A stretch of DNA of 64,000 bases. Source: Chryseobacterium takakiae. Its GTDB lineage: Bacteria; Bacteroidota; Bacteroidia; Flavobacteriales; Weeksellaceae. A program made the position numbers and the translations under genes. A model generated the notes under the pieces. That model searched no databases. It was not told where the DNA came from and saw only the letters and a program-made list of their open reading frames with translations. Shown piece after piece: positions 1-8,255 of this stretch (the first letter of the stretch is position 1; each line of letters starts with the position of its first letter). The stretch is from assembly GCF_900129385.1 (NCBI RefSeq), contig NZ_FQVO01000004.1, positions 1-64,000 on the forward strand, read 5' to 3'.

Positions 1-272
1 ATGACTGATTACCAGATAAATATACAAAATACTCGCTAATATTACAACTTTTTTTAATAAAAAAAACCGCCTCAGTTGTGAGACGGCTTCTTTTTTTGAA
101 ATTGATTTATTTTTTATTCATTGGATTTGCGTCCAATGTTGGTTTTCATTGGATTTGCATCCAATGCTGTTCTAGGTAGTCCCTTCGGGACTCTTTATTG
201 GATATTATGTTTTAACATTATTTTCATTGGACTTACGTCCAATGCTGGTTTAGGTCGTCCCTTCGGGACTCT
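1..272. other. Leading intergenic stretch with possible gene tail, terminator and repeats
   Basis: No complete gene lies here. From base 1 a + frame is open and stops at 37-39 (last residues ...QNTR), which could be the tail of a gene left of the window, but twelve codons are too few to judge. A terminator hairpin follows at 67-98, then three copies of a palindromic repeat between 119 and 278. Confidence 0.3.
67..98. terminator. Rho-independent terminator
   Basis: The stem CCGCCTCA/TGAGACGG closes over a GTTG loop with one mismatch. It is followed by a T-rich run on + and has an A/T run on the other side, so it could act in both directions. It separates whatever lies to the left from the repeat cluster. 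Confidence 0.6.
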
Positions 273-278
273 TTACTG
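119..278. repeat. Cluster of three REP-like palindromic repeats
   Basis: Three copies of a 20-bp palindromic unit (CATTGG, then about 8 bases, then CCAATG) lie at 119-138, 147-166 and 225-244. Copies two and three are each followed about 13 bases later by the hairpin GTCCCTTCGGGAC (179-191 and 257-269) and by CTCTTTA. A two-part palindrome in several near-identical copies within 160 bp is typical of REP/BIME-type elements. They differ from the repeats around the RAYT gene at 20.7-21.2 kb. Confidence 0.7.
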
Positions 279-3011
279 AATGATTAATTTTAAAGTAAAC
301 AGTTTTCTTGTATGTACTTTTACGAAATAGACGCCTTTCGGAAGATTTTCATTTACTAAAGAGAAGCGCTGGTTGTTGATATTCTTTGATTCGTAAAGAA
401 GGTCTCCGTTTGCTGAAAGCAATTCTATTTTTTCTATGGGATAATCACTCTTTATAAAGGTAGGTTCTCCCGGTTTTGTAGGATTCGGATACAAGATTAC
501 ATTTTTCTCAGTACTTTTTGCTTCTCCCATTCCCAAAGTTGGGCCGGTCACCTGAAACTGTACCCTGTTGGATACTTCGGTATAAGAATCATTGGTAAAC
601 ATCACCATATAATAATTTCCGGGTGTTGCCGGAACTGCCGTTCCCTGAATAGTTTTTGTACCCTGCGTTATTCCGTCGAAATAAGTATAAGAAATAAAAT
701 TATCATCCGGAACCGAAACACTCTGCGGATAAATTCCCAGCCAGTCTTTGATGATTCCGGGGGAATCCGTCCATGAAGCAGTGATACTTTCACCTAATGT
801 ATAAACCGGTTTGTTCGTCCACAGCTCGGTTACAATATCCCCAACTTTAAAGAAAACTTTTTCTCCTACCGTCGTATAACCATCTTCCAGGAAATACTGT
901 GCGTAATAATATCCTTTGGCAAGACCTGTAAAATTAAGAGTTCCTGAAGCCGTTGTAACATAGCTCCATTGGGTAGAATTTATATTTCCCGGAGTGTGTC
1001 CCATTTTGTAGATCCCAATCCAGTCTTTAGTTAAATTCGGTCCATTGGAGAAATTAACGGTTACCGTTCCACCAACCGGATAGATATCTGAAGTTGTGCT
1101 TAAATTAACTTTCGGACCCACATAGAAATTTTTTCTCGGGGTAATTTCCGTGTAGCCATTATTGGCAAAAAAGGCTGCGAAATACTGGCCTTTGGTAGCA
1201 ATTCCGTTTGGAAAATTAGCTGTTCCTGCGGTTTGTCCGTTGGTATAAACGTAAGCTTGTGAAGTTACGGCAGAAGGGTTCTGTCCTTTTTTATAAATAC
1301 CCACCCAGTCCTGGTTATTTCCGGGACCATCTGTAAAATTAGCAATGATCGGTTCGTTTTGAAGATATTCGGTTTTGTTTAAAGTAAACGTAGGATTAGA
1401 AACTACACTTCCGGTTACCGTAAATTGTTTCACATCGCTCCAATCGCTCCATTCCATATTTCGGTCTCTATAACGAACTTTTACATAATAATTTCCGTTG
1501 GTGATGGAGTTTGCGGTAATGGTGGCTTTTGTAATATCAATACCCGCATTCAGGTTTTTCGTAATATCAGGAGTTCCGTTTCCATCTTTTCCGAACCAAT
1601 TTTCATAATCTCTGTAAAATTCTTTTTCAATAATGGAAAAGTCGGCAGCTTTACTGATTAGAAACTGAGTTGTGTTCAGCAATTCTCCGTTCGAACTTGA
1701 CAAAGCAGAGCCATTTAAAGTTATCGGTAAAGTAACCGGTGTGGTAAATATATTTGAAATAGAAGGTTTGGCCGGTTTCGGCTGATTTTTATAGCGGTGG
1801 AAAGTATCAATTAATTCATTGTATTTTTTATGATAAACCCCTCCGATGGAATAAGATTCCACATCCACTTTTCCTGAGTTTACATCCACTTCTACGATCT
1901 GGTACGTCCAGTCCGTAAGGGTCTTCTGCACATCATCAAAATCCTGTTCGGTAGACATTCCCCAATATTGGTCCCATGCCACACCACCGGAAATAATCTG
2001 GTAATTAGGTGTATTTTTAAGCTGTCCTCTGTGGTATAAATGATGGTGTGCTCCAACATGCATCAGATATTTTGAAGAAGTCGTTAAAAGCGGAACGGCA
2101 CTATTTCTTACCCAGGTGGAAATGTCGCCCACATATTGCTCTGCCTGATAAGGTCTGTGGCTTAGAGAAATGATCCAGTCTACGGTAGAATCATTATTGG
2201 CTTCGTTAAGAATCTGCTGAAGCCAGGTCATCTGTGCAGAACCTGTGTGCTCAGAGCTTAAGCTGATGAATAAAACGTTTCCGGCCTGTTGGGCATAATA
2301 ATTTTCATTTCCGGATGAGATGTTTTTATATTTTATTTCATCAATATAAAAGTGGGCGTAATAAGAATTCATTCCTAAACTTCCGTAGGTCTCATGATTT
2401 CCCACCGTAGTTTGGATCGGAAGATAAGGCGATAAATTAATATTCTTTTTAAAATGTACATTTTCGTAATGATCTAATGTTCCTACGTCCACCTGGTCTC
2501 CGACCATGAAAGTGAGCGCAACATTATCGGAAGGATCTGAATTGGGGCCAAACTTTTCCTTTAATTTTTTATAGGCATTCAGCGTTAAGGTATCGTATCT
2601 CGGTTCTGCCTTGATCTGGTTGTCTCCCATGATCAGGAAACGTATTTTTCCGTTGGCAGTAGCGGCCTGTCCCGGCAAAGGCAGAGTTCTGAAATTATAA
2701 ACCGCAGATTCGCTGTTTCCGGTTTTAATTTTATAATAATATTTGGTGTTCGGCTGCAGATTGGTAATCTTGGCCGTGTGATAATAGTAATTATTATTGT
2801 ATCCCGTATCCGAAAAAATATTGGTGGTTCCGGTAAAGGTAACATTAAGATTGGACGGGTTTGTTCCGTAAAAAACGGTTGTTTCATTATTTGATGATGT
2901 TTTCCAGCTAACAATCATCGATGTCGGCGTAGGGTTCTGTAAATAAGGATACAGCGCCTGTCCAAAAGCCATCTGGACGGCAAAACATAAAAAGAATAGC
3001 AATTGTTTCAT
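273..3011 (-). CDS. Secreted purple-acid-phosphatase-like metallophosphoesterase, T9SS cargo
   Basis: This is a predicted secreted phosphoesterase. I place the start at the ATG ending at 3011, because it puts a signal peptide (MKQLLFFLCFAVQ..FGQ) at the N terminus; an upstream ATG at 3026 would add five charged or polar residues. A fibronectin-III-like domain typical of purple acid phosphatases (about 20-110) is followed by a calcineurin-like metallophosphoesterase domain with the metal motifs MGDNQ, GDQVD, GNHE, SHRP and GAHHH. Next come another FN3-like domain and then three tandem repeats of about 95 residues, each carrying DW(V/I/L)GIY. The last ~75 residues (NVILYPNPTKPGEP.. to KVHTRKLFTLKLIIQ) are a type A T9SS sorting domain. 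It is probably exported, cleaved and anchored or released at the surface. The substrate is unknown. Confidence 0.85.
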   Translation of the reverse strand: MKQLLFFLCFAVQMAFGQALYPYLQNPTPTSMIVSWKTSSNNETTVFYGTNPSNLNVTFTGTTNIFSDTGYNNNYYYHTAKITNLQPNTKYYYKIKTGNSESAVYNFRTLPLPGQAATANGKIRFLIMGDNQIKAEPRYDTLTLNAYKKLKEKFGPNSDPSDNVALTFMVGDQVDVGTLDHYENVHFKKNINLSPYLPIQTTVGNHETYGSLGMNSYYAHFYIDEIKYKNISSGNENYYAQQAGNVLFISLSSEHTGSAQMTWLQQILNEANNDSTVDWIISLSHRPYQAEQYVGDISTWVRNSAVPLLTTSSKYLMHVGAHHHLYHRGQLKNTPNYQIISGGVAWDQYWGMSTEQDFDDVQKTLTDWTYQIVEVDVNSGKVDVESYSIGGVYHKKYNELIDTFHRYKNQPKPAKPSISNIFTTPVTLPITLNGSALSSSNGELLNTTQFLISKAADFSIIEKEFYRDYENWFGKDGNGTPDITKNLNAGIDITKATITANSITNGNYYVKVRYRDRNMEWSDWSDVKQFTVTGSVVSNPTFTLNKTEYLQNEPIIANFTDGPGNNQDWVGIYKKGQNPSAVTSQAYVYTNGQTAGTANFPNGIATKGQYFAAFFANNGYTEITPRKNFYVGPKVNLSTTSDIYPVGGTVTVNFSNGPNLTKDWIGIYKMGHTPGNINSTQWSYVTTASGTLNFTGLAKGYYYAQYFLEDGYTTVGEKVFFKVGDIVTELWTNKPVYTLGESITASWTDSPGIIKDWLGIYPQSVSVPDDNFISYTYFDGITQGTKTIQGTAVPATPGNYYMVMFTNDSYTEVSNRVQFQVTGPTLGMGEAKSTEKNVILYPNPTKPGEPTFIKSDYPIEKIELLSANGDLLYESKNINNQRFSLVNENLPKGVYFVKVHTRKLFTLKLIIQ

Positions 3012-3186
3012 GTGAGTGTATATCATGTTTTAAAAATTACGCTGATGATAAAGCCTGAAAGACCTTTTTATCATCGGGCAAAAGTAAAATACACATGTAA
3101 ACTGTAGCTGATGCCAACTTCAAGGAAATATTAATTTTAGCGAAGAATTTTTTTAAAAATTTCATTATATTTTAATAGAAATCTGT

Positions 3187-3218
3187 TTGGAATATTTGAA
3201 AAAAGATTTGTATATTTG
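3187..3218 (+). promoter_or_regulatory. rplS promoter
   Basis: A Bacteroidota-type -7 box TATATTTG lies at 3211-3218 and a -33 TTG at 3187-3189, 21 bases apart. Transcription would start near 3225, giving a leader of about 60 bases before rplS. Confidence 0.55.
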
Positions 3219-3287
3219 CCACCTGTTATTCAACCTCTGACGAAGTCCGTGTAAGTTGCTTAGCTTTAACATTTTATTTTATTAATA

Positions 3288-3644
3288 ATGGATTTATTAA
3301 AGTACGTACAAGACAAGTACATTACAAAAAAAGAATTCCCTGAATTCAAAGCGGGTGATACGATCACTGTGTATTACGAGATTAAAGAAGGTCAGAAAAC
3401 AAGAACTCAGTTCTTTAAAGGAACAGTTATCCAATTAAGAGGTACCGGTTCTACAAAAACGTTTACGATCAGAAAAATGTCTGGTGATGTAGGTGTAGAA
3501 AGAGTATTCCCAATCAACATGCCTGCTCTTCAAAAAATTGAAGTTGACAGAAGAGGTAGAGTTAGAAGATCAAGAATCTACTACTTCAGAGACCTTAGAG
3601 GTAAAAAAGCGAGAATTAAAGACGCTGCTTACAAGAAGAAATAA
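3288..3644 (+). CDS. rplS: 50S ribosomal protein L19
   Basis: L19 sits at the 30S-50S interface of the ribosome. The 118 residues match the usual length. The protein starts MDLLKYVQDKY and contains the family core FKAGDTITV, FKGTVIQLRG and ERVFPINMPAL, followed by the basic tail GRVRRSRIYYFRDLRGKKARIKD. It stands alone here, without trmD, rimM or rpsP, behind its own promoter and followed at once by a terminator, so it is probably monocistronic. It is codon-biased, as expected for a highly expressed gene. Confidence 0.98.
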   Translation: MDLLKYVQDKYITKKEFPEFKAGDTITVYYEIKEGQKTRTQFFKGTVIQLRGTGSTKTFTIRKMSGDVGVERVFPINMPALQKIEVDRRGRVRRSRIYYFRDLRGKKARIKDAAYKKK

Positions 3645-3665
3645 TTCAGACAACAATACATACGA

Positions 3666-3698
3666 AAAGAGACTGCTAATTTTAGCGGTCTCTTTTTA
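3666..3698 (+). terminator. rplS terminator
   Basis: The stem AGAGACTGCTA/TAGCGGTCTCT is followed by TTTTT, about 22 bases after the rplS stop codon. Confidence 0.8.
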
Positions 3699-3729
3699 TT
3701 TAAGTCTGAATCTCATATTGCAGAGCTAT

Positions 3730-3762
3730 TTGGTTTTTATTCAATAAATTTAAATATATTTG
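3730..3762 (+). promoter_or_regulatory. Promoter of the GH5 gene
   Basis: A -7 box TATATTTG lies at 3755-3762 with a TTG at 3730-3732 (22-base spacer). The predicted start of transcription is about 50 bases before the GH5 start codon. Confidence 0.5.
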
Positions 3763-3820
3763 TGATGATCAAATAATCATTCTTAAAAATACCCCATAAT
3801 ATTTAATAATTAAAACAACT

Positions 3821-5542
3821 ATGAAACGAGCCCTTCTATTATCCGCTTTTTTATTGTCTCAATTTGGGACATCGCAGCTTTTAAAAACCAACGGTCAGAA
3901 AATCGTTAACGACAAAGGTGAAAACATACAACTGAGAGGTTTGGGTATTGGAGGATGGATGCTTCAGGAAGGATACATGCTGAAAACTGCAGATTTTGCC
4001 GGGCCTCAATACAAAATCAAAGAAAAAATTGCCGAACTGATTGGAGAAAATGGGATGAATGATTTTTATAAAGCATACCTTAAAAACGGTATTACAAAAC
4101 AGGATATTGATTTTCTGAAAAAAGCAGGATTCAACTCGATCAGGCTTCCGATGCATTACAATCTCTACACTTTGCCTATTGAAAAAGAACCTAAAAAAGG
4201 ACAAAATACCTGGCTGGAAGAAGGCTTTAAAATGACCGATGATCTATTAAAATGGTGTGCCGACAATAAAATGTACCTGATCCTGGATCTTCATGCTGCT
4301 CCGGGCGGACAGGGAAATGATGTTAATATTTCCGATAACGACAAATCGAAGCCGTCACTTTGGGAAAGCGAAGAAAATCAGAAGAAGACCATTGCACTGT
4401 GGAAAAAACTGGCAGAACGATATAAGGATGAACCGTGGATTGGAGGATATGATTTAATCAATGAACCCAATATCAATTTTACCGGAAAAAATCCGAACGG
4501 AACCGATGAAATGTCGAATGCACCGCTCTGGAAACTGCAGAAAGACATTACGGAAGCCATCCGTTCGGTTGATAAAAAACACATCATTATTATTGAAGGA
4601 AACGGCTGGGGAAATAATTACAATGGACTTACGCCGCTTTGGGACAATAATATGGCTTTCAGCTTCCATAAATACTGGAATTACACGGATGATGCTACCA
4701 TTAAATTTGCCCTGGATCTTCGTGAAAAGCATAATATCCCGATCTGGCTGGGAGAAACCGGAGAAAACTCCAATGTATGGTTTACGGAGCTGATTCAGCT
4801 TTTGGATAAACATAATATCGGCTATGCGTTCTGGCCGATGAAAAAAATCGACAATATCGCAGGGGTTACCAATGTAAAGATTACTCCGGAATATCAGAAA
4901 CTATTAGATTACTGGCAAAACGGCGGCGAAAAGCCCTCCAAAGAATTTGCCCGAAAAGCGCTGATGCAGATTGCTGAAAACTATAAATTCAGTAATGTTG
5001 AAATTAAAAATGACGTGATTGATGCCATGTTCAGACAGACTACCGATGCTTCTACAAAACCTTTTAAAAACCTTCAGGCTCCCGGTAAAATCTTTGCCAC
5101 CGATTATGATCTGGGAAGAATGGGTTCTGCATATTTAGATAAAGACTACGTGAATCTTTGGGTAAGCGATCCGGCGAAAAGATCCGAATGGAATTCCGGG
5201 AATCAGCTGAGAAACGACGGTGTTGATATTTACAAAACCAAGAGCAATCAATATTACGTCGGAAAGACGGAAAGCGGAGAATGGCTTCAGTATACGATTA
5301 ACGCGAAAGCGGATAAAGCCTATACTTTTGACATCAATTATGCAAGCAACAATCCAGCAAAAATCAGGATTGAAGATGCTTCGGGAAAACAGTTATCCAC
5401 CGTTTCACTCGCTTCTACGGGTGGTAATGAAAACTGGAAAACTGTTTCTGTGAAAGGCATCAGCCTTAAAAAAGGAGACAATAAAATCCGGATTTATTTC
5501 GAGAATGACGGTGTAAACCTGAATTATTTTGATCTGAAATAA
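3821..5542 (+). CDS. Secreted GH5 family glucanase with C-terminal CBM6-like domain
   Basis: This is a retaining beta-glycosidase of family GH5 (endoglucanase, exo-beta-1,3-glucanase or similar). A signal peptide (MKRALLLSAFLLSQFGTSQ) precedes a (beta/alpha)8 domain of about 370 residues that opens with the typical LRGLGIGGW. The motif LINEPN supplies the acid/base Glu (E215) and WLGETGEN the nucleophile (E312); RLPMHYN and SFHKYW are further GH5 motifs. After a helical linker, residues about 435-573 look like a CBM6/CBM35-type beta-sandwich (GVDIYK, GEWLQYTI, ending NLNYFDLK). There is no T9SS tail, so it is probably periplasmic or released by another route. It is transcribed alone, with a terminator at 5561-5596. 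Substrate specificity cannot be read from the sequence. Confidence 0.88.
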   Translation: MKRALLLSAFLLSQFGTSQLLKTNGQKIVNDKGENIQLRGLGIGGWMLQEGYMLKTADFAGPQYKIKEKIAELIGENGMNDFYKAYLKNGITKQDIDFLKKAGFNSIRLPMHYNLYTLPIEKEPKKGQNTWLEEGFKMTDDLLKWCADNKMYLILDLHAAPGGQGNDVNISDNDKSKPSLWESEENQKKTIALWKKLAERYKDEPWIGGYDLINEPNINFTGKNPNGTDEMSNAPLWKLQKDITEAIRSVDKKHIIIIEGNGWGNNYNGLTPLWDNNMAFSFHKYWNYTDDATIKFALDLREKHNIPIWLGETGENSNVWFTELIQLLDKHNIGYAFWPMKKIDNIAGVTNVKITPEYQKLLDYWQNGGEKPSKEFARKALMQIAENYKFSNVEIKNDVIDAMFRQTTDASTKPFKNLQAPGKIFATDYDLGRMGSAYLDKDYVNLWVSDPAKRSEWNSGNQLRNDGVDIYKTKSNQYYVGKTESGEWLQYTINAKADKAYTFDINYASNNPAKIRIEDASGKQLSTVSLASTGGNENWKTVSVKGISLKKGDNKIRIYFENDGVNLNYFDLK

Positions 5543-5560
5543 GAAAAAATCTTAAATTGC

Positions 5561-5597
5561 AAATCCCTTTTAGTTTCTAAGAGGGATTTATTTTTGA
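5561..5597 (+). terminator. Terminator after the GH5 gene
   Basis: The hairpin AAATCCC/GGGATTT has a 13-base loop and is followed by TATTTTT. Confidence 0.6.
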
Positions 5598-5946
5598 ATT
5601 TAATTTAACCAAAGAAATTTATTTATTTTACACAGATTTACTTAATTCTCTAAACTAAAATAAACTTTGTTTATTTCTTTTTAACATTAAGAATTTTAGT
5701 AGATTAAGTAATACAAATTAAGAATCAATAAATTGATTTTATTAAGTTTTTTAAGACAGCCATCTTAACTTCTTAATCATAAAAATTTAAATTAAATAAT
5801 AATTATTGTTAGTTATCTGAAGTTTAAACTTTAATACAAAAAAAAGAATACACTAGCTAAAATTCCTAAATTTATTATTTTGTAGACTTTATTAACATTA
5901 TAAACAATCTTTTGCTTCTTTTGCGGTAAACAGCAAACAAAATATT
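5598..5946. other. AT-rich intergenic stretch upstream of the beta-lactamase
   Basis: About 350 bases of very AT-rich sequence with no plausible reading frame and no clear hairpin. The nearest thing to a promoter for the beta-lactamase is TATTATTTTG around 5873-5882, one base short of the TAnnTTTG consensus. Confidence 0.4.
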
Positions 5947-6825
5947 ATGAAAAAAATCGGGTTATTATTTCTTTTGATTTCGGCATTTGTTTTTGGGCAG
6001 CAATCTGCTTTAGAACAGAAAATCAATTCAATTATTAAAGATAAAAATGCTACGGTAGGAATTTCCGTTCTGGGTTTTGAAAATGGTTTTAAATACAATA
6101 AAAACGCCGACAAGAAACTTCCAATGCAGAGTGTTTTCAAGTTTCATATTGCTGCAGCTGTTCTGGATTATGTTGATAAGGGAAAATTGTCTTTGGATCA
6201 GAAAATTCTTTTAGACAAAACCAATTTACATGAAAATACATGGTCGCCGCTTCGCGACAAATATCCGCAGGGAAATGTGAAAGTTCCTTTAAGTGAAATC
6301 CTTGAATATACGGTTGCCAAAAGCGACAACAACGGTTGTGATATTCTTCTTACATTAATAGGAGGAACGCAAACCGTACAAAAATTTATGAATTCTAAAG
6401 GTGTGAAAGGCTTCCAGATCAAATTCAATGAAGAAGAAATGCATAAAGACTGGAACGCGCAGTATGAGAACTACAGCACGGCCGTTTCTGCAACAGATGT
6501 CCTGAAAAAATTCTATGACGGAAAATTGCTTTCCAAAAAGTCGACGGATTATCTGATGAAAGTAATGCTCTCTACTTCCACCGGAAAAAACAAACTGATT
6601 GAACAGCTTCCCGAAAATACGCCCGCAGCAAGAAAAACGGGAGCTTCCGGAAAGAATAATGCGGGCTTAACAGGTGCTGAAAATGAAATTGCCATCATTA
6701 CTTTACCGAATGGCAAACATTATGCACTCGCTGTATTTGTCAGTAACTCAACGGAAACGGATGTGGTCAACTGCAAAATGATTTCGGATATATCAAAGTC
6801 GGTCTGGGATTATTTTAATAAGTAA
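5947..6825 (+). CDS. bla: Class A beta-lactamase, CGA/CIA/CME/PER-like branch
   Basis: This serine beta-lactamase hydrolyses beta-lactams in the periplasm. A signal peptide (MKKIGLLFLLISAFVFGQ) precedes 274 residues of mature enzyme. The active-site motifs are SVFK (62-65, Ser70 and Lys73 in Ambler numbering), SDN (126-128), the omega-loop stretch NEEEMHKDW (161-169) and KTG (230-232). In the omega loop the Glu of NEEEMH aligns with Glu166, and the residue aligned with Asn170 is His. That is a mark of the PER/CGA/CME group, which includes extended-spectrum enzymes intrinsic to Chryseobacterium and Elizabethkingia. No regulator and no mobile element lie next to it, so it looks resident. A small secreted-protein gene starts 30 bases downstream. 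Confidence 0.95.
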   Translation: MKKIGLLFLLISAFVFGQQSALEQKINSIIKDKNATVGISVLGFENGFKYNKNADKKLPMQSVFKFHIAAAVLDYVDKGKLSLDQKILLDKTNLHENTWSPLRDKYPQGNVKVPLSEILEYTVAKSDNNGCDILLTLIGGTQTVQKFMNSKGVKGFQIKFNEEEMHKDWNAQYENYSTAVSATDVLKKFYDGKLLSKKSTDYLMKVMLSTSTGKNKLIEQLPENTPAARKTGASGKNNAGLTGAENEIAIITLPNGKHYALAVFVSNSTETDVVNCKMISDISKSVWDYFNK

Positions 6826-6855
6826 AAATTTAAGCTTAATTTTAAAACCATTAAA

Positions 6856-7263
6856 ATGAAAAAGATATTATTAACAATAGGGCTATTCAGCACCGTTTTA
6901 TTCTTTGCCCAAAAAAATGAAAATTATTTTGTGGTAGGTTATCACAGCATTTGCTGCGGTACCCCTTCCGATAAGCCGGTGATGGACTTTATCAATACAT
7001 TCAGAACAAAAAACAAAATAAAAAATTTCGAGGTGTACCGACAAAACGGTTTGGGAAGAGAAGGTGAATTCAATCTGTATATAGGAACCGATACATTTTC
7101 CAAAACCCAGAAAACCCAGTTTGTAAATGGCCTGAAAGCAGTAATTGAGGCTCAGAACAGAATGAAAAAACCTAACAGAGACGGAGATGTAAGCTTTAAC
7201 GAGACTGAAATCATAAAAAAAGCGGATCTTTCAAATGCGAGAAATTTAACCCTAATCAAATAA
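6856..7263 (+). CDS. Small secreted protein of unknown function
   Basis: I do not recognise this family. The 135-residue product starts with a signal peptide (MKKILLTIGLFSTVLFFAQ), giving a mature protein of about 116 residues. Two adjacent cysteines lie in SICCGTPSD and a basic middle follows (FRTKNKIKNFEVYRQ). It sits 30 bases after the beta-lactamase and 25 bases before hbd on the same strand, so it may be co-transcribed with either. Nothing shows a link to resistance. Confidence 0.7.
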   Translation: MKKILLTIGLFSTVLFFAQKNENYFVVGYHSICCGTPSDKPVMDFINTFRTKNKIKNFEVYRQNGLGREGEFNLYIGTDTFSKTQKTQFVNGLKAVIEAQNRMKKPNRDGDVSFNETEIIKKADLSNARNLTLIK

Positions 7264-7288
7264 AAATAATTTAACTAAATAAGGAAAA

Positions 7289-8182
7289 ATGATCAGAAAC
7301 ATTGTCGTTATCGGAGCCGGAACCATGGGAAATGGTATTGCACACACTTTTGCACAAAGCGGTTTTAAAGTAAATCTGGTAGACGTATCCCAGGAAGCTT
7401 TGGACAGAGGACTGAAAACCATTACCACCAATCTCGACAGAATAATTGCAAAGGGAAACCTTACGGAAGAACAAAAAGCAGAAACGTTAGGAAATATCAC
7501 CACCTTTACTGCGCTTCAGGATGCGGTAACCTCAGCAGACCTTGTTGTAGAAGCTGCTACGGAAAATCAGGAATTAAAACTGAAAATTTTCGGCCAGATG
7601 GATGAATTTGCACCGGAAAACTGCATTCTGGCAACCAATACTTCCTCTATTTCCATCACGAAAATTGCGGCTGCTACCAAAAGAGCAGATAAAGTGATCG
7701 GAATGCACTTTATGAATCCGGTTCCTATTATGAAACTTGTGGAGATTATCAAAGGATATTCTACTTCTAAAGAGACTTTCGATGCGATCTACGAAATGAG
7801 CAAAACGTTAGGGAAAGTTCCTGTAGAAGTAAACGATTATCCCGGTTTTGTGGCCAACAGAATTTTAATGCCGATGATCAACGAATCTATTGAAACATTG
7901 TACAACGGTGTTGCCGGAGTTGAGGAAATTGATACGGTGATGAAATTAGGAATGGCTCATCCAATGGGACCACTTCAGCTGGCAGATTTCATAGGTCTGG
8001 ACGTTTGTCTTGCCATCTTAAACGTAATGTACGACGGCTTTAAAAATCCTAAATATGCACCGAATCCATTATTGGTAAATATGGTGATGGCAGGAAAATT
8101 AGGCGTAAAATCCGGAGAAGGTTTCTATGATTACTCTGAAAGCAAGAAGGCAGAAAAAGTAGCAAAAATGTTTTCGAAATAA
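7289..8182 (+). CDS. hbd: 3-hydroxybutyryl-CoA dehydrogenase
   Basis: This enzyme oxidises (S)-3-hydroxyacyl-CoA to 3-ketoacyl-CoA with NAD(P)+, in fatty-acid, butyrate or phenylacetate catabolism. The N-terminal Rossmann domain begins IVVIGAGTMGNGIAHTFAQ with the dinucleotide-binding GxGxxG. The family signature follows (ATNTSSISITKIA, GMHFMNPVPIMKLVEII), and the C-terminal helical dimerisation domain contains HPMGPLQLADFIGLD. The 297 residues match single-domain HBD/PaaH proteins. No other beta-oxidation or paa gene is nearby, so the pathway cannot be fixed. Confidence 0.93.
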   Translation: MIRNIVVIGAGTMGNGIAHTFAQSGFKVNLVDVSQEALDRGLKTITTNLDRIIAKGNLTEEQKAETLGNITTFTALQDAVTSADLVVEAATENQELKLKIFGQMDEFAPENCILATNTSSISITKIAAATKRADKVIGMHFMNPVPIMKLVEIIKGYSTSKETFDAIYEMSKTLGKVPVEVNDYPGFVANRILMPMINESIETLYNGVAGVEEIDTVMKLGMAHPMGPLQLADFIGLDVCLAILNVMYDGFKNPKYAPNPLLVNMVMAGKLGVKSGEGFYDYSESKKAEKVAKMFSK

Positions 8183-8255
8183 GAAATATAAATGGTGAAT
8201 ATTCACTATGAATTTTAATTGATTTTCTTTCTAAAATTGATTAATTTCACCATCC

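Noticed and set aside
4454-4813. Antisense frame of 119 codons in the GH5 gene
   Set aside because: It covers the catalytic Glu region on the opposite strand; GH5 coding is unequivocal.
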